Assembly (NCBI RefSeq): GCF_009728935.1
Contig: NZ_CP034235.1
Span: 1,581,001 to 1,645,000, forward strand
Length of the DNA stretch: 64,000 nucleotides
Source of the DNA: Paenibacillus psychroresistens
Lineage (GTDB): Bacteria; Bacillota; Bacilli; Paenibacillales; NBRC-103111
Direction of reading: 5' to 3'
Below are positions 43,815 through 55,087 of the stretch, piece by piece. Numbering within the stretch: the stretch's first letter is position 1; every line of letters starts with the position of its first letter. A program made the position numbers and the translations under genes. The notes under the pieces were generated by a model, which saw only the letters and a program-made list of their open reading frames with translations, was not told the origin of the DNA and searched no databases.

Positions 43815-46676
43815 ATGGTTAATGAAGATTTAAAGGCTAATCCTTGGGCTGCTTATTTGGGACCGAATTTAGGGTATGTGCAGGAGCAATATGAACAGTA
43901 TTTAATTAATCCCGAATCGGTAGAGCCTGCGTTTCGCAAGCTTTTTGAACAAGCGGGGGAGCCGCCAACCGAGTCAGAGCCTAAGCCTATTCCTGCGGAG
44001 ACAGTAAATTCATCCGTGGATTTTAATATGCTTAAAAATGTAGTTGCGGCTAATAAGTTAATTTGGAATATACGAACTTATGGCCATCTTGCAGCGAATA
44101 CGGACCCATTAGGTTTGAGAAATAAGTCGGATACTAGGAACCTTAATCCTGAAACCTATAAGCTTAATGAAGCTAATTTGTCAGTAATTCCAGCTAGCTT
44201 GATTTGGGAAAATGCTCCGAAAGAAATAACAACTGGCTGGGAAGCCATTCAAAAGCTGCTGCAAATCTACACCTCAGCATTCTCTTACGAATTTAGTCAT
44301 GTTCATGATGAAGAAGAGCGTGAGTGGCTCAATCAACGGGTGGAATCTCCTCAATTGTCGGCTCCACTATCTACAGAAGCACGGATCGAGTTGCTTAAAA
44401 GACTGCTGCAGGTGGAGCAATTCGAGCATTTTTTACACCGCACCTATGTGGGTCAGAAAAGATTTTCGATTGAAGGTGTAGATATGCTTGTGCCCATTCT
44501 GGATGAAATGGTAAATCGGCTTATTCATGGTGGTGCTAGAGATGTTCTCATGGGCATGGCTCATCGGGGACGGCTTAACGTGCTGACACATGTTTTTGGC
44601 AAGCCCTATAGTGCGATATTCGCTGAATTCCATCATTCTCCCGACAAGGAGCTGATTCCATCTGAAGGTTCTGTAGGCATTAACCATGGGTGGACCGGAG
44701 ATGTAAAATATCATTTGGGCGCTTATCGAGTTGTGCAAGAGGGAGAAACCGTGCAAGCCAAGCTAACTCTTGCGAATAATCCGAGCCATCTCGAATTCGT
44801 TAATCCTGTAGTAGAAGGCTTTACAAGAGCTGCGCAGGAGGATCGATCGAAACCAGGCTTCCCCATTCAGGATTTGGCCAAGGCTGTAGCTGTGCTCATT
44901 CATGGAGATGCAGCATTTCCAGGCGAAGGCGTTGTATCGGAAACATTGAATTACAACAATTTGGCAGGTTACCGCAGTGGTGGAACCTTACATATTATTA
45001 CCAATAATCGACTCGGTTTTACGACGGATAGCATAGATGCCCGTTCTACTCATTATGCCAGTGATTTAGCCAAAGGCTTTGAAATTCCCATTGTGCACAT
45101 CAATGCGGATGACCCCGAGGCGTGTATTGCTGCCGTTCAGCTTGCTACCGAATACCGGCTTCGCTTTCACAAGGATTTTCTGATTGATTTGGTGGGCTAC
45201 CGTCGTTATGGCCACAATGAATCCGATGATCCTGATACAACCCAACCTCTTATGTACAGTAAAATTCATGCTCATCCAACAGTAAGTGCACTCTACGCAA
45301 AAAAGCTTACGAGCGAGGGGATTATTAAAAAAGGCCAGGCGGATGAAATGAAACAAGCGGTTTTACAGGAAATGGAAGGCGCTTATGAGCAGGTTAAAGT
45401 ACTAAATAGTCAAGATAATGACAGCTCACCAGGCAAAGGCGGCGGCTTCAATAAGGAAACAGTCACTCAAACGGCAGTTCCTTTGGGGCAGTTAAAAGAA
45501 ATCAACAATCATTTATTAGATGTTCCACAGGGGTTTCATATTTACCCTAAGCTGCAAAAAATCCTAGAGCGTCGTGCAAATGCACTTGAGGAAGACGGGA
45601 AAGTGGATTGGGCCCTAGCAGAAACATTGGCTTTCGCATCCATTCTGGCAGACGGAATCCCGATTCGGATGACAGGCCAGGATTCAGAGCGAGGCACATT
45701 TGCCCATCGCAATTTAGTGCTCCATGATCCGGCGACAGGGGAAAAATTCTGCCCCTTGCATGCCATACCAAGATCTTCTGCATCGTTTGCGATTTATAAC
45801 AGCCCTTTATCGGAGGCAGCTGTACTAGGTTTTGAATATGGGTATAACGTATTTAGTCCAAATACGCTTGTCATCTGGGAAGCTCAATATGGTGACTTTG
45901 TAAACTGTGCCCAGGTTATAATTGATCAGTTTATTGCAGCAGGCCAGGCCAAATGGGCACAGAAATCTAGTTTAGTGCTACTGCTGCCTCATGGCTATGA
46001 AGGACAAGGACCCGAGCATTCCAGTGCAAGATTGGAACGATTCCTGCAATCCTCGGCCGAGGGCAATTGGACGGTTGCGAATTTAACAAGCTCTGCGCAA
46101 TATTTTCATTTGCTTCGTTTGCAGGCAGCACTTACGGGGAGCGAGCAAGCTCGTCCATTGATTCTTATGGCGCCAAAAAGTTTGATTCGCAACCAGCAAG
46201 TTGCCTCGCCTGGAGCAGCACTAACAGAAGGCACCTTCGAGCCGATCTTGGAACAAAAGGGTTTAGGCGGACAGGTGGAGCTAGTGGAACGATTAGTTCT
46301 GTGTACAGGTAAAATTGCGATTGATTTAGAGGCAGCGGTAACGTTGAAAGACACTTACAGCTGGCTGCATGTGGTACGTGTGGAGCGACTATATCCATTG
46401 CCTGAAATCGAATTGCAGCAGATCATCGAGCGTTATCATAATCTCAAGGAGCTCGTATGGCTGCAGGAAGAGCCGCAGAATATGGGGGCGTGGACTTATA
46501 TAGAGCCACGCATGCGCATGCTGGCAACGAACGGAATAACCGTACATTATATCGGTCGACCGGGAAGAGCAAGTACGGCGAGCGGTTATCAGAACATCCA
46601 TAAATATGAGCAAGCCCAAATGATTGAGACTGCATTGAAGCCTACAAAAAAACAGCCTAACAAAACTCAAAAATAA
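43815..46676 (+). CDS. odhA: 2-oxoglutarate dehydrogenase E1 component
   Basis: 953 residues, close to the usual length of Bacillus OdhA. The N-terminal [16 protein letters not shown], the thiamine-diphosphate region [39 protein letters not shown] and the transketolase-like half [13 protein letters not shown] are all characteristic. It catalyses oxidative decarboxylation of 2-oxoglutarate in the TCA cycle together with E2 (next gene) and E3, which is not encoded here. The E2 gene starts 17 bp after the stop. Confidence 0.97.
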   Translation: MVNEDLKANPWAAYLGPNLGYVQEQYEQYLINPESVEPAFRKLFEQAGEPPTESEPKPIPAETVNSSVDFNMLKNVVAANKLIWNIRTYGHLAANTDPLGLRNKSDTRNLNPETYKLNEANLSVIPASLIWENAPKEITTGWEAIQKLLQIYTSAFSYEFSHVHDEEEREWLNQRVESPQLSAPLSTEARIELLKRLLQVEQFEHFLHRTYVGQKRFSIEGVDMLVPILDEMVNRLIHGGARDVLMGMAHRGRLNVLTHVFGKPYSAIFAEFHHSPDKELIPSEGSVGINHGWTGDVKYHLGAYRVVQEGETVQAKLTLANNPSHLEFVNPVVEGFTRAAQEDRSKPGFPIQDLAKAVAVLIHGDAAFPGEGVVSETLNYNNLAGYRSGGTLHIITNNRLGFTTDSIDARSTHYASDLAKGFEIPIVHINADDPEACIAAVQLATEYRLRFHKDFLIDLVGYRRYGHNESDDPDTTQPLMYSKIHAHPTVSALYAKKLTSEGIIKKGQADEMKQAVLQEMEGAYEQVKVLNSQDNDSSPGKGGGFNKETVTQTAVPLGQLKEINNHLLDVPQGFHIYPKLQKILERRANALEEDGKVDWALAETLAFASILADGIPIRMTGQDSERGTFAHRNLVLHDPATGEKFCPLHAIPRSSASFAIYNSPLSEAAVLGFEYGYNVFSPNTLVIWEAQYGDFVNCAQVIIDQFIAAGQAKWAQKSSLVLLLPHGYEGQGPEHSSARLERFLQSSAEGNWTVANLTSSAQYFHLLRLQAALTGSEQARPLILMAPKSLIRNQQVASPGAALTEGTFEPILEQKGLGGQVELVERLVLCTGKIAIDLEAAVTLKDTYSWLHVVRVERLYPLPEIELQQIIERYHNLKELVWLQEEPQNMGAWTYIEPRMRMLATNGITVHYIGRPGRASTASGYQNIHKYEQAQMIETALKPTKKQPNKTQK

Positions 46677-46693
46677 AAGGAGGTCATAGCTGC

Positions 46694-47968
46694 ATGGAAA
46701 TTATAATACCTGAGCTTAGTGAATCCATAACAGAAGCAACGATTTCCGCTTGGATGAAAAAGGCGGGTGAAGCAGTGAAGATAGGCGATGTACTGCTTGA
46801 GCTGGAAACGGATAAAGTTAATTTAGAGATAAATGCGCAAGCGGATGGGATTCTAGAAAAAATACTTATTCAAGCAGGCGAAACGGTACATGTTGGTGAC
46901 ATTGTTGGGGCTATAATTGCGGGGGAAGCGCAGTTACCTGAGCAAGGTCAAACAGCTGCAAGCGAAAAGCCAGAAGTAGAAAAAGCTGAAAGCCAAGCTC
47001 CAATAAAAAGTGAATCTATCGAGAAGAGTGAAGCTGCGGTTCAAACGAAATCTGTAGGAACTCAAGCAGCGAAATCGGAACTGAATCTTGAAAAGGCATC
47101 TCCTTCTATGCGGAAGCTTGCGCGTGAAAATGGGACGGATTTAAGTAACGCGAATCAAAGTGCCGAAAGTTCTAAAGGTACAGAAAGTAATGAAAGTCCA
47201 ACTGTGAGTAAAAGCATGAGCACACCTACGGAAACAGTGATTCCTGTTGTTGATGTCGATCCGACCAGACCTGTTGAACGACAACGCATGTCAAGACGGC
47301 GAATCACGATCGCTAAGCGATTAGTGGAAGCTCAGCGGACGGCCGCGATGCTAACTACTTTTAACGAGGTTGATATGACCGCAATTCTGGATATTCGTAA
47401 ACGCCGCAAACATGCATTTTTAGAAAAACATGAGGTTGGTCTCGGCTTTATGTCGTTTTTTGTTAAGGCTGTAGTTGGCGCGCTTAAGGCTTTCCCAATG
47501 CTAAACGCGGAAATAGATAAAGAAGAGATTGTGCTGAAACAGTACTATGATATCGGGATAGCGGTTTCTGCCAAAGAAGGTCTTGTTGTGCCGGTAGTAC
47601 GTGGGGTTGACCGATTGAATTTTGCCGAAATTGAAAGGCAAATCGGTGATCTTGCAGGTAAAGCTCGCGCAAACTCTCTTGCCCTTGCCGATTTGCAAGG
47701 TGGAACATTTACCATTACAAATGGTGGAGTGTTTGGCTCGTTATTCTCGACACCGATCTTAAACGCTCCGCAGGTAGGAATTCTTGGCATGCATACGATT
47801 CAAAAACGTCCAATCGCCGTAGATGACGTTAAAGTGGAAGTGCGACCTATGATGTATATCGCACTTTCTTACGACCATCGCATTGTCGATGGCAGTGAGG
47901 CAGTTCGCTTTTTGGTGACGGTGAAAGAATTGCTGGAGGATCCGGAATCATTGCTTTTAGAGGGGTAA
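46694..47968 (+). CDS. odhB: Dihydrolipoyl succinyltransferase (2-oxoglutarate dehydrogenase E2)
   Basis: 424 residues. The lipoyl domain (1-75) has K41 in ELETDKVNL. After an Ala/Glu/Lys-rich linker an E3-binding motif begins [16 protein letters not shown] but continues [14 protein letters not shown], without the expected GTGxxGRI-x-K-x-DV half. The acyltransferase domain (from about 195) ends in [16 protein letters not shown] with the catalytic His. It works with odhA immediately upstream; AAAGGAGG precedes the ATG. The shortened peripheral-subunit-binding domain is unusual. Confidence 0.95.
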   Translation: MEIIIPELSESITEATISAWMKKAGEAVKIGDVLLELETDKVNLEINAQADGILEKILIQAGETVHVGDIVGAIIAGEAQLPEQGQTAASEKPEVEKAESQAPIKSESIEKSEAAVQTKSVGTQAAKSELNLEKASPSMRKLARENGTDLSNANQSAESSKGTESNESPTVSKSMSTPTETVIPVVDVDPTRPVERQRMSRRRITIAKRLVEAQRTAAMLTTFNEVDMTAILDIRKRRKHAFLEKHEVGLGFMSFFVKAVVGALKAFPMLNAEIDKEEIVLKQYYDIGIAVSAKEGLVVPVVRGVDRLNFAEIERQIGDLAGKARANSLALADLQGGTFTITNGGVFGSLFSTPILNAPQVGILGMHTIQKRPIAVDDVKVEVRPMMYIALSYDHRIVDGSEAVRFLVTVKELLEDPESLLLEG

Positions 47969-47978
47969 GCATTAAGAA

Positions 47979-48012
47979 GGAAGACTGGAGGAAACTCTGG
48001 TCTTCTTTTTTT
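47979..48012 (+). terminator. Rho-independent terminator of odhAB
   Basis: GAAGACTGGAG / CTCTGGTCTTC stem (one non-canonical pair), GAAA loop, then seven T. Confidence 0.9.
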
Positions 48013-48158
48013 CGTCTAGCTAAGATTGTTCCCTTTTCTGAATAGGCTTGATCCATATTCTGAGTTTTATGATAAATAATCTTAAAAACCTTCGTTGGAT
48101 TTCTCTTTTAGATCCTATATGCTATTAGTATTTACGTTAGCAAAGAGGAGCGAATGAA

Positions 48159-49181
48159 ATGAAAGTAACTAGCGCATATATCAAAGCACCTTGGCAGTGT
48201 GAGCTAAGGACTCTAGAATTACCGGAGATTCCACCACATGGAGAAGTATTGATTCGCGTTGAAGCCTGCGGCATTTGTGGCTCGGACTTGTTTGCACTGG
48301 AGGAAAAAGCGAAGGATTGGCAAGCCTTTGGGCATGAGGTTGCAGGTGTAATTGAACAAGTAGGCTCAGGCTGCGAGCAATTAACTATAGGGCAAAAGGT
48401 TGTTTTAGAGACATCTGGGTTTTGTGGTCGTTGTGAGCTTTGTCGGAATGGGAGGGTGGAGCTTTGCCGAAAAGCACCTCATTTCTGGGGAGGAGCTGCG
48501 CTAGGCTTTAGTGATCATATGATTGTCCCGGCAGCCTGCGTGGTTCCTTATGAAGGCCTCTCACCTGAGTTGGCATGTTTGGCAGAGCCAGCTGGTGTAT
48601 CAATGGATATGGTGCTAACCGCAGATATTAAGCTAGGATCCAAAGTTTGCATTATTGGACCAGGGCCAATTGGATTGATGGCAATCCCGCTTGCATTGCG
48701 CAGTGGAGCGATTGAAGTGGTTTGTATCGGTCGTTCGCATAATGAGAAACGGCTCGAAATTGCATCACAGCTTGGCGCCAATGTAGTCAAAGTAGATGGG
48801 TCTTTAAGCGAGAGAATAGAATTGCATGGAAAATTCGATCGTGTATTAACGACAGCACCTGTTCAAAAATTGCCAGAAGCGCTGCAGTTGTTGGATTTTG
48901 GTGGAATCATTTCTTATATTGGCTTTGGAGTAGGGGATACGACGGTTGCTTTTGATGCCAATGATTTTCATGTGCGCAAGCTGCAGCTGCGATCCAGTTA
49001 TGCCAGTCCAGGCATCTATTTGCCACAGGCATTGGAATTCCTCAAAGCGGGAATCATTCCAGGTGACAAGATAATTTCTCATATTATGGAGCTAGAACAA
49101 ATCGGTGAAGCCATAAATTTATACCAAAATGAGAAAGAAACCACATTGAAAATTGTTATTCGTCCTACGTTCTCCGAATGA
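48159..49181 (+). CDS. Zinc-dependent medium-chain dehydrogenase
   Basis: 340 residues of the alcohol/sorbitol/threonine dehydrogenase group. Catalytic zinc residues lie in ACGICGSD and FGHEVAG. A structural-zinc loop has four cysteines (CGRCELCRNGRVELC). The nucleotide-binding motif is GPGPIGLMA. It oxidises a polyol or sugar hydroxyl with NAD(P). It converges with the GntR-type gene with a 17-bp overlap. Its neighbours suggest a role in the same sugar pathway (inference). Confidence 0.88.
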   Translation: MKVTSAYIKAPWQCELRTLELPEIPPHGEVLIRVEACGICGSDLFALEEKAKDWQAFGHEVAGVIEQVGSGCEQLTIGQKVVLETSGFCGRCELCRNGRVELCRKAPHFWGGAALGFSDHMIVPAACVVPYEGLSPELACLAEPAGVSMDMVLTADIKLGSKVCIIGPGPIGLMAIPLALRSGAIEVVCIGRSHNEKRLEIASQLGANVVKVDGSLSERIELHGKFDRVLTTAPVQKLPEALQLLDFGGIISYIGFGVGDTTVAFDANDFHVRKLQLRSSYASPGIYLPQALEFLKAGIIPGDKIISHIMELEQIGEAINLYQNEKETTLKIVIRPTFSE

Positions 49182-49875
49182 TATTATCATAAAAATGCTT
49201 GGAATTTTTGAAAAAAGCTTTTAAAGCTTCTTTGACAATTCTAAGATCGTTGGAATCAAATGATTTCAGCAAGGATGAACGCATTTCAACGCTATTCTCG
49301 ATAGCACCAGGTACATTCAAGAGCTTAAGACTGGTTTCGCGTCGTAAATGAACGATGGTTTGCATGAGCTTAGCGTAAATACCATTGCGAGAAATATCCC
49401 CCATATAGAGGTCAAAGATATCCAATAAATCCAGAAATGCAGATGGATTATGAGTGTCTTTGGCTGCGCTTATCGCTAATAGAAGTTCGCGCAAATGTGC
49501 TTTTTCTTCCTCGGTAGCATGGGAGGCAGCTGTTAGATAAACTTCAGATTCGATGAGCTGGCGTGCGGCATATACTTCATCTAGGTTATGTAACTCACTA
49601 TGGTACATCCAAATGATTGTTTCCGAAGCAAGAGGCATCATTTTCTCGTTTACAAAGCTGCCTTCTCCGGCCTTGATTGTAATAAGACCAACTAAAGATA
49701 AAGCGCGCAGAGCTTCTCGAACGCGTCCGCGAGTGACCTGGAATTTCTCTGCCAGGTCTCTTTCGTTTGGCAGCTGCTCGCCAGGAGGAAGCTGGCCGGA
49801 GGTAATCAAGCCGCCAATTTGCTCCATGATCTGCTCGGTTACTGTGATTTTTTTGACTGCTTTTAATTCCAACAT
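49165..49875 (-). CDS. GntR-family regulator, FadR/FCD subfamily
   Basis: 236 residues. The winged helix has GEQLPNERDLAEKFQVTRGRVREALRAL at residues about 30-60, and an all-helical FCD effector domain follows (VYAARQLIESEVYLTAASH). FCD regulators usually sense a carboxylic acid through a metal site. It is divergent from the catabolic operon at 50001, and a TGGT-N3-ACCA dyad lies in between. It probably represses that operon until a sugar acid or related carboxylate appears (inference). Confidence 0.9.
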   Translation of the reverse strand: MLELKAVKKITVTEQIMEQIGGLITSGQLPPGEQLPNERDLAEKFQVTRGRVREALRALSLVGLITIKAGEGSFVNEKMMPLASETIIWMYHSELHNLDEVYAARQLIESEVYLTAASHATEEEKAHLRELLLAISAAKDTHNPSAFLDLLDIFDLYMGDISRNGIYAKLMQTIVHLRRETSLKLLNVPGAIENSVEMRSSLLKSFDSNDLRIVKEALKAFFKNSKHFYDNIIRRT

Positions 49876-49968
49876 TCCCTAGCCCCCGTTAATAATCTTG
49901 TTGAGCCTACTATACATAAAATCGTTGAAATGCACAATCACATGTGATATGGTTGATTTACGGTACTC

Positions 49969-49979
49969 TGGTACTACCA
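49969..49979. promoter_or_regulatory. Candidate GntR (FadR-type) operator
   Basis: TGGTACTACCA is a perfect dyad fitting TGGT-N3-ACCA, the core known for FadR/PdhR-type GntR proteins. It lies between the divergent regulator gene and the operon start, immediately upstream of the ribosome binding site (about 49981) of the gene at 50001. Binding there would block transcription. Confidence 0.6.
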
Positions 49980-50000
49980 CAAAAGGGGCGTCAAATAGAC

Positions 50001-51149
50001 ATGATAAAAAAGCTTCGTGGCATCACATGGAATCACACAAGGGGTTATGTTTCAGTAGTAGCCACCTCTCAGCGTTATATGGAACTGCACCAAGACGTAG
50101 AAATTACTTGGGACAAAAGATCCTTGCAGCATTTTGCAGATTACCCGATTCAAGAACTCGCAGAGAAATACGATTTGTTGATTATTGATCATCCTTGGGC
50201 GGGCTTTGCCGCTGATAAGAATATTCTGGTACCTCTCGAACAGAAATTACCGCAAGCATTTATGGAAAATCAGGCAGCGAATTCGGTCGGACAATCCCAT
50301 ATGAGCTATAACTTCGCTGGGCTTCAAACGGCATTAGCCATAGATGCGGCAACACCAATCGCTACCTACCGACCAGATTTATTTGCTAAAGCAGACGTGG
50401 CAATACCTGAAACATGGGAGGATTTGCTCTCACTTGCGAAGCAAAAGAAAGTCGCATTTGCTGGCATTCCGATTGATACTTTGATGCAATTTTATATGCT
50501 TTGCGTAACGCAGGGAGAAGAGCCTTTTGGAAATAGCGAAAACTTCATCAGCTTTGAAATGGGGCAAAAAGTGTTGGAGCAGCTTCGTGAATTAACCAGC
50601 TTTTGCACGGAAGAAATGTTGGATTGGAATCCGATTAAAGTTTATGAAGCCATGTCGACTCGTGAGGATATTTATTATTGTCCGTTTGCCTACGGGTATT
50701 CCAACTACTCAAGACGGGGCTATGCGAAAAATTTGCTGCTTTCAACGGATATGGTATCTATTGGTGAGTATGGCAAGCTGCAATCTACTTTAGGCGGAAC
50801 CGGGTTAGCGATTTCTACCCACTGTGATCAACTGGATACAGCATTGGACTATGCCATGTTCACTACAAGTTCAGACATTCAAAAAACGCTTTACTATGAA
50901 AGTGGCGGACAGCCCGGACATCGCGAGGCCTGGTTGGATGAGGAAGTAAACCGACAAACGAGCAATTATTATAGTAATACGCTGCCCGCACTGGACCGAG
51001 CGTATATGCGCCCGCGATATAGCGGCTACTTTCATTTTCAAGATCATGCAGGGGATATTGTGCGAGATTATATTCGGTATGGTGGCAGTGCTAAGGAAAT
51101 TATTGCTAATTTGGATACGCTTTACCGCGAGTCCTTGAAGGAGAAATAG
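50001..51149 (+). CDS. Solute-binding-protein homologue without signal peptide
   Basis: 382 residues from ATG 50001 (AAAGGGGCG upstream; an earlier start at 49944 would add 19 residues and crosses the operator). The fold is that of family-1 binding proteins ([60 protein letters not shown]). The N-terminus [16 protein letters not shown] has no signal peptide or lipobox, so the protein should stay in the cytosol. It is the first gene of the catabolic operon, and no permease is present. It could be a cytosolic ligand sensor or storage protein (inference). Confidence 0.75.
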   Translation: MIKKLRGITWNHTRGYVSVVATSQRYMELHQDVEITWDKRSLQHFADYPIQELAEKYDLLIIDHPWAGFAADKNILVPLEQKLPQAFMENQAANSVGQSHMSYNFAGLQTALAIDAATPIATYRPDLFAKADVAIPETWEDLLSLAKQKKVAFAGIPIDTLMQFYMLCVTQGEEPFGNSENFISFEMGQKVLEQLRELTSFCTEEMLDWNPIKVYEAMSTREDIYYCPFAYGYSNYSRRGYAKNLLLSTDMVSIGEYGKLQSTLGGTGLAISTHCDQLDTALDYAMFTTSSDIQKTLYYESGGQPGHREAWLDEEVNRQTSNYYSNTLPALDRAYMRPRYSGYFHFQDHAGDIVRDYIRYGGSAKEIIANLDTLYRESLKEK

Positions 51150-51151
51150 TC

Positions 51152-52309
51152 ATGAATCCATTAGAAGGTCTTATCGTGCTCGATTTCAGCCAATTTCTTT
51201 CGGGTCCATCCGCTGCGCTGCGGCTTGCTGATCTAGGGGCGCGAGTGATCAAGATTGAACGGCCCGATACAGGCGATTCCTGTCGCCAGCTATCTTTGCA
51301 TAACTTAATATCCGACGGGGATAGTGTTTTATTTCATACGATTAATCGCAATAAGGAAAGCTATGCAGCTAACCTCAAGGACCTTGCAGATCTTACCAAA
51401 GTTATTAAATTGATCGAACAAGCGGATGTGATGATTGAGAATTTTCGACCGGGGACGATGGATAAGCTTGGTTTGGGCTATGAGCAGGTTAAGCAGATCA
51501 ATCCGAAAATCGTTTACGGCAGCATCTCTGGATATGGGAAAGAAGGGCCGTGGAAGAATAAGCCCGGTCAGGATTTATTGGTTCAGTCTTTATCTGGGCT
51601 GGCTTATCTCAATGGAAATGCGGATCAGCCACCAGTACCTTTTGCATTAGCAGCTGCAGATATGTTTACGGGCGCACATTTGGTGCAAGGAATTCTTGCC
51701 TGTCTAGTACGTCGCGGACGCACAGGTATTGGCGGATTGGTTGAAGTAAGCTTGCTGGAATCTTTATTGGATTTCCAATTTGAAGTCTTAACCACTTATC
51801 TGAATGATGGTGGGCAAGCTCCTGAAAGAAGCTCGATCAATAACGCCCATGCCTATCTAGGTGCACCTTATGGAATATACGAAACCCAAGATGGTTATCT
51901 CGCACTTGCTATGGGATCTGTCATCCGATTAGGCGAATTATTGAGCTGCCCAGCTTTAGCGGCTTATGGCGATCCAAAATCCTGGTTTCTAGAGCGTGAT
52001 GCGATCAAACGGTTATTAGTGGAGCATCTTCAAACGCAAACTACACAACATTGGCTAAATGTACTGGAGCCAGCAGACTATTGGTGCGCCGATGTATTCA
52101 CTTGGGAGAAGCTATTAGCTCATGAAGGTTTTCAAGCTTTAGAGATGGTGCATGAAATAACAAGACCGGGAAGCGAGAGCTTGCTGACAACACGTTGTCC
52201 ACTACGAATCAACGGAATTAGACCCCATTCCACTAAATGGGCACCAAGTCTTGGCGAAAATAATGCGGAACTCGAGCAGGAATTTAAGTTGGTTAAAGTT
52301 AATGGATAG
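51152..52309 (+). CDS. Class III CoA-transferase (CaiB/BaiF), copy 1
   Basis: 385 residues. N-terminal [30 protein letters not shown], catalytic Asp candidate D170 in [10 protein letters not shown] (equivalent to Asp169 of formyl-CoA transferase), then [17 protein letters not shown] and the C-terminal domain. It moves CoA between carboxylic acids through an aspartyl-CoA anhydride. AAGGAG precedes the ATG, 2 bp after the previous stop. A close paralogue follows, so two related substrates or a heterodimer are possible. Confidence 0.92.
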   Translation: MNPLEGLIVLDFSQFLSGPSAALRLADLGARVIKIERPDTGDSCRQLSLHNLISDGDSVLFHTINRNKESYAANLKDLADLTKVIKLIEQADVMIENFRPGTMDKLGLGYEQVKQINPKIVYGSISGYGKEGPWKNKPGQDLLVQSLSGLAYLNGNADQPPVPFALAAADMFTGAHLVQGILACLVRRGRTGIGGLVEVSLLESLLDFQFEVLTTYLNDGGQAPERSSINNAHAYLGAPYGIYETQDGYLALAMGSVIRLGELLSCPALAAYGDPKSWFLERDAIKRLLVEHLQTQTTQHWLNVLEPADYWCADVFTWEKLLAHEGFQALEMVHEITRPGSESLLTTRCPLRINGIRPHSTKWAPSLGENNAELEQEFKLVKVNG

Positions 52310-52324
52310 AGGAGAACACGCATC

Positions 52325-53491
52325 ATGACCGAAATAAATTCACTTAAACCTCTTGAAGATTTGCTAGTACTGGATTTTAGCCAGTTTCTCTCTGGACCCT
52401 CAGCTAGTCTGCGTTTAGCCGATATGGGTGCAAGAGTCATTAAGATTGAAAGAAGCGGAACTGGCGATATTTGTCGGACTTTATATATATCTAATCAAGA
52501 GCTGGATGGGGACAGCACTCTTTTCCATTCGATAAATCGAAATAAAGAAAGCTTCGCTGTGGACTTGAAGAATCCCGAGGAGCTCGAGCTCATTAAGAAG
52601 CTGATCCGTAAAGCGGATGTGATGATGGGGAATTTTCGACCGGGTGTAATGGAGCGTTTAGGTTTGGACTATGAGCAGGTTAAAATCATCAACCCTCAGA
52701 TCATATATGGTGAAATTAGCGGTTATGGAGATGAAGGGCCTTGGCGAGACAAGCCTGGGCAGGATTTACTGGTGCAATCCTTTTCAGGATTGGCATGGCT
52801 TAATGGCGATGCGGATCAGCCGCCGATGCCTTTTGGATTAGCAGTTGCGGACATGATGGCAGGAGCACAGCTTGCTCAAGGCATACTTGCTTGCTTGGTC
52901 CGCAGAGGAATCACCGGAGAAGGGGCTTTAGTGCAAGCCAGCTTATTAGAAGCAACGCTGGATTTTCAATTCGAGGTGCTGAGCACGTATTTAAATGATG
53001 GCAAACAGCTTCCCGAACGCAGCAGTGTCCATAATGCCCATGCCTATTTAGGCGCTCCGTACGGGATTTATCAGACACAAAATGGTTACCTTGCTCTAGC
53101 AATGGGCTCTGTAATAAAGCTCGGGGAGTTGCTGGCTTGCCCAGAGCTAACCACGTATACAGATTCGAAAGAGTGGTCCACCAAACGTGATGAGATCAAA
53201 CAAATCCTTGTGGAGCATTTGCAAACAGCGACGACTGAACAATGGCTATCAGCTCTCGAGCCTGCCGATTATTGGTGCGCCGATGTTTTAACTTGGAGCC
53301 GATTGATGGGGCATGAGGGCTTCACTACATTACAAATGACACAACAAGTAACCCGCAGCAATGGAGCCAGCTTAATGACAACACGTTGCCCGATTCGCAT
53401 GGATGGCCAGCTTTTTACCTCAACAAAAGGCTCGCCGCGAATCGGTGAGCATAATGCAGCCATTTTAGAAGAAATTGTGGGCTTAGGTTAA
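52325..53491 (+). CDS. Class III CoA-transferase (CaiB/BaiF), copy 2
   Basis: 388 residues, colinear with copy 1 and by eye well over half identical ([34 protein letters not shown]). The catalytic Asp candidate is D176 in [10 protein letters not shown]. The two copies diverge most in the [12 protein letters not shown] and [14 protein letters not shown] stretches, which may tune substrate choice. The gene lies 15 bp after copy 1. Class III enzymes are interlocked dimers, so mixed assembly is conceivable (inference). Confidence 0.92.
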   Translation: MTEINSLKPLEDLLVLDFSQFLSGPSASLRLADMGARVIKIERSGTGDICRTLYISNQELDGDSTLFHSINRNKESFAVDLKNPEELELIKKLIRKADVMMGNFRPGVMERLGLDYEQVKIINPQIIYGEISGYGDEGPWRDKPGQDLLVQSFSGLAWLNGDADQPPMPFGLAVADMMAGAQLAQGILACLVRRGITGEGALVQASLLEATLDFQFEVLSTYLNDGKQLPERSSVHNAHAYLGAPYGIYQTQNGYLALAMGSVIKLGELLACPELTTYTDSKEWSTKRDEIKQILVEHLQTATTEQWLSALEPADYWCADVLTWSRLMGHEGFTTLQMTQQVTRSNGASLMTTRCPIRMDGQLFTSTKGSPRIGEHNAAILEEIVGLG

Positions 53492-53515
53492 AAGTTAGAG
53501 CTGGAGGTTAATGCG

Positions 53516-53968
53516 ATGATACAATCGATATATTATGAGGATTATGAGACAGGTAAGGTTCGTTTAACGCTTGGCCGCACAATCACCGAAACGGATATTG
53601 TGATGCACGCGGGCCAAACAGGGGATTTTTTTCCGCATCATATGGATGCTGAATGGTGTAAAACGCAGGATTTTGGCCAACGTATTGCACATGGGACTTT
53701 GATATTCAGTGTTGGGATTGGCATGACCGCCGGGGTAATGAATCCCGAGGCATTCTCTTACGGCTATGACCGGCTTCGCTTCGTGAAGCCCGTGTTTATC
53801 GGAGATACGATTCGTGTTCGTGTGACCATTGCCGATAAACAGGAATACCCTAAGAATCCATCCCTTGGATTGGTTACGGAGCAGGTGGAAGTGATTAATC
53901 AACTGGATCAAGTCGTGTTGGCATGTGCTCACTTGTTATTAGTCAAGAAAAAGCAGGAGGATAGTTAA
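53516..53968 (+). CDS. MaoC-type hot-dog hydratase (catalytic residues intact)
   Basis: 150 residues, single hot-dog domain. The hydratase-2 motif is present: [16 protein letters not shown], with D37 and H42 five positions apart, then [18 protein letters not shown]. It would hydrate or dehydrate an enoyl-CoA, fitting the CoA-transferases upstream. Its stop overlaps the next gene's start (TAATG). A second MaoC protein is encoded at 55088. Confidence 0.9.
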   Translation: MIQSIYYEDYETGKVRLTLGRTITETDIVMHAGQTGDFFPHHMDAEWCKTQDFGQRIAHGTLIFSVGIGMTAGVMNPEAFSYGYDRLRFVKPVFIGDTIRVRVTIADKQEYPKNPSLGLVTEQVEVINQLDQVVLACAHLLLVKKKQEDS

Positions 53969-55074
53969 TGACTATGGAAATCAAGCCTAGTGTTAAGCTG
54001 GATTTGGATTATAAGCCTAAGGTTCCTAAGAATAAGCATGTAGGCATCGGCATTGTCGGAGCTGGGGCTATTGTGCAAGCCTGTCATTTGCCTGCTTATC
54101 GAATGGGCAAGCTTCGTGTGGTTGGAATATATGATATTGATCGGAGCCAAGCTGAAAAAGCGGCAAAAGAATTCAAGCTCGATCACGTTTTCTCTACATT
54201 AGCCGAGCTTTTGGATCATCCTGAAATCGCGATAGTGGATATTGCCGTTCCAAGCAAATTCCAACCCGAAATTGTTGAGCGTGCAGCGGCCAAAGGCAAG
54301 CATGTGCTTTGTCAAAAACCGCTAGGGGAAACCTACGCGGATGCGCTAAGAATTGTCAAAGCCTGCGAAGCTGCTGGAGTAAAGGGAGCTGTAAATCAAC
54401 AATTGCGTTGGGCACCTGGTATTCGAGCGAGTCGCACGATCATGCAAAGAGGCTGGCTTGGCGAGATTACTCAAGCTTCGATTCAAGTAAACGTCAATAC
54501 GGATTGGGCGCAATGGCCATGGATAACTTTAATTGATCATCCAGAGCTTATGTACCACAGTATTCATTATATCGATGCCATTCGTTCCTTGCTGGGTACT
54601 CCCGAGTATGTTTACGCGGATAGTGCGCAATTTCCTGGCCAAGTGTGCAAAGGAGATATGCGAACCCTTATTCATCTGAAATTCCCTGGAAACGCGCTAA
54701 GAGGCTTTATTCAGGATAATCATAATCACATTGCTGGACAGGAAGATTGGTCGGCTACCTATCGGTTTGAAGGGACTAAAGGGATTATTAAGGGCACAAA
54801 TGGAGCCTTATACAATTATCCGGTTGGCCGGGAAGACACTTTAAGTTTTTTCTCAAAAGAATTTGACCCTGAAATTTGGTTTAATCCGCAGCTGGAAGGC
54901 CGTTGGTTTCCAGATGCTTTCCTCGGTACCATGGGCGAATTGATGATTGCCTTGGAAGAAGGCTGCGAGCCCGAGCATAGTGTTCAGGATAATCTATTCA
55001 CCCTGCAAACTTTGTTTGCTGCCATTCGCTCGATCGAAGAAAACCGACCTGTTTGGCTTACAGAAATCCAATAA
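53968..55074 (+). CDS. Gfo/Idh/MocA-family oxidoreductase
   Basis: 368 residues. The Rossmann motif is [20 protein letters not shown], the [31 protein letters not shown] stretch places a Lys-Pro pair in the catalytic position (QKP instead of the common EKP), and a C-terminal alpha/beta domain follows. It oxidises or reduces a sugar or inositol-type substrate with NAD(P). AGGAGG precedes ATG 53968. It links sugar chemistry to the CoA steps in this operon. Confidence 0.9.
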   Translation: MTMEIKPSVKLDLDYKPKVPKNKHVGIGIVGAGAIVQACHLPAYRMGKLRVVGIYDIDRSQAEKAAKEFKLDHVFSTLAELLDHPEIAIVDIAVPSKFQPEIVERAAAKGKHVLCQKPLGETYADALRIVKACEAAGVKGAVNQQLRWAPGIRASRTIMQRGWLGEITQASIQVNVNTDWAQWPWITLIDHPELMYHSIHYIDAIRSLLGTPEYVYADSAQFPGQVCKGDMRTLIHLKFPGNALRGFIQDNHNHIAGQEDWSATYRFEGTKGIIKGTNGALYNYPVGREDTLSFFSKEFDPEIWFNPQLEGRWFPDAFLGTMGELMIALEEGCEPEHSVQDNLFTLQTLFAAIRSIEENRPVWLTEIQ

Positions 55075-55087
55075 AGGAGCTGCTGAA

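Noticed and set aside
46389..46670. Minus-strand open frames inside odhA
   Set aside because: They lie opposite a highly conserved gene and their translations show no domain or start signal.
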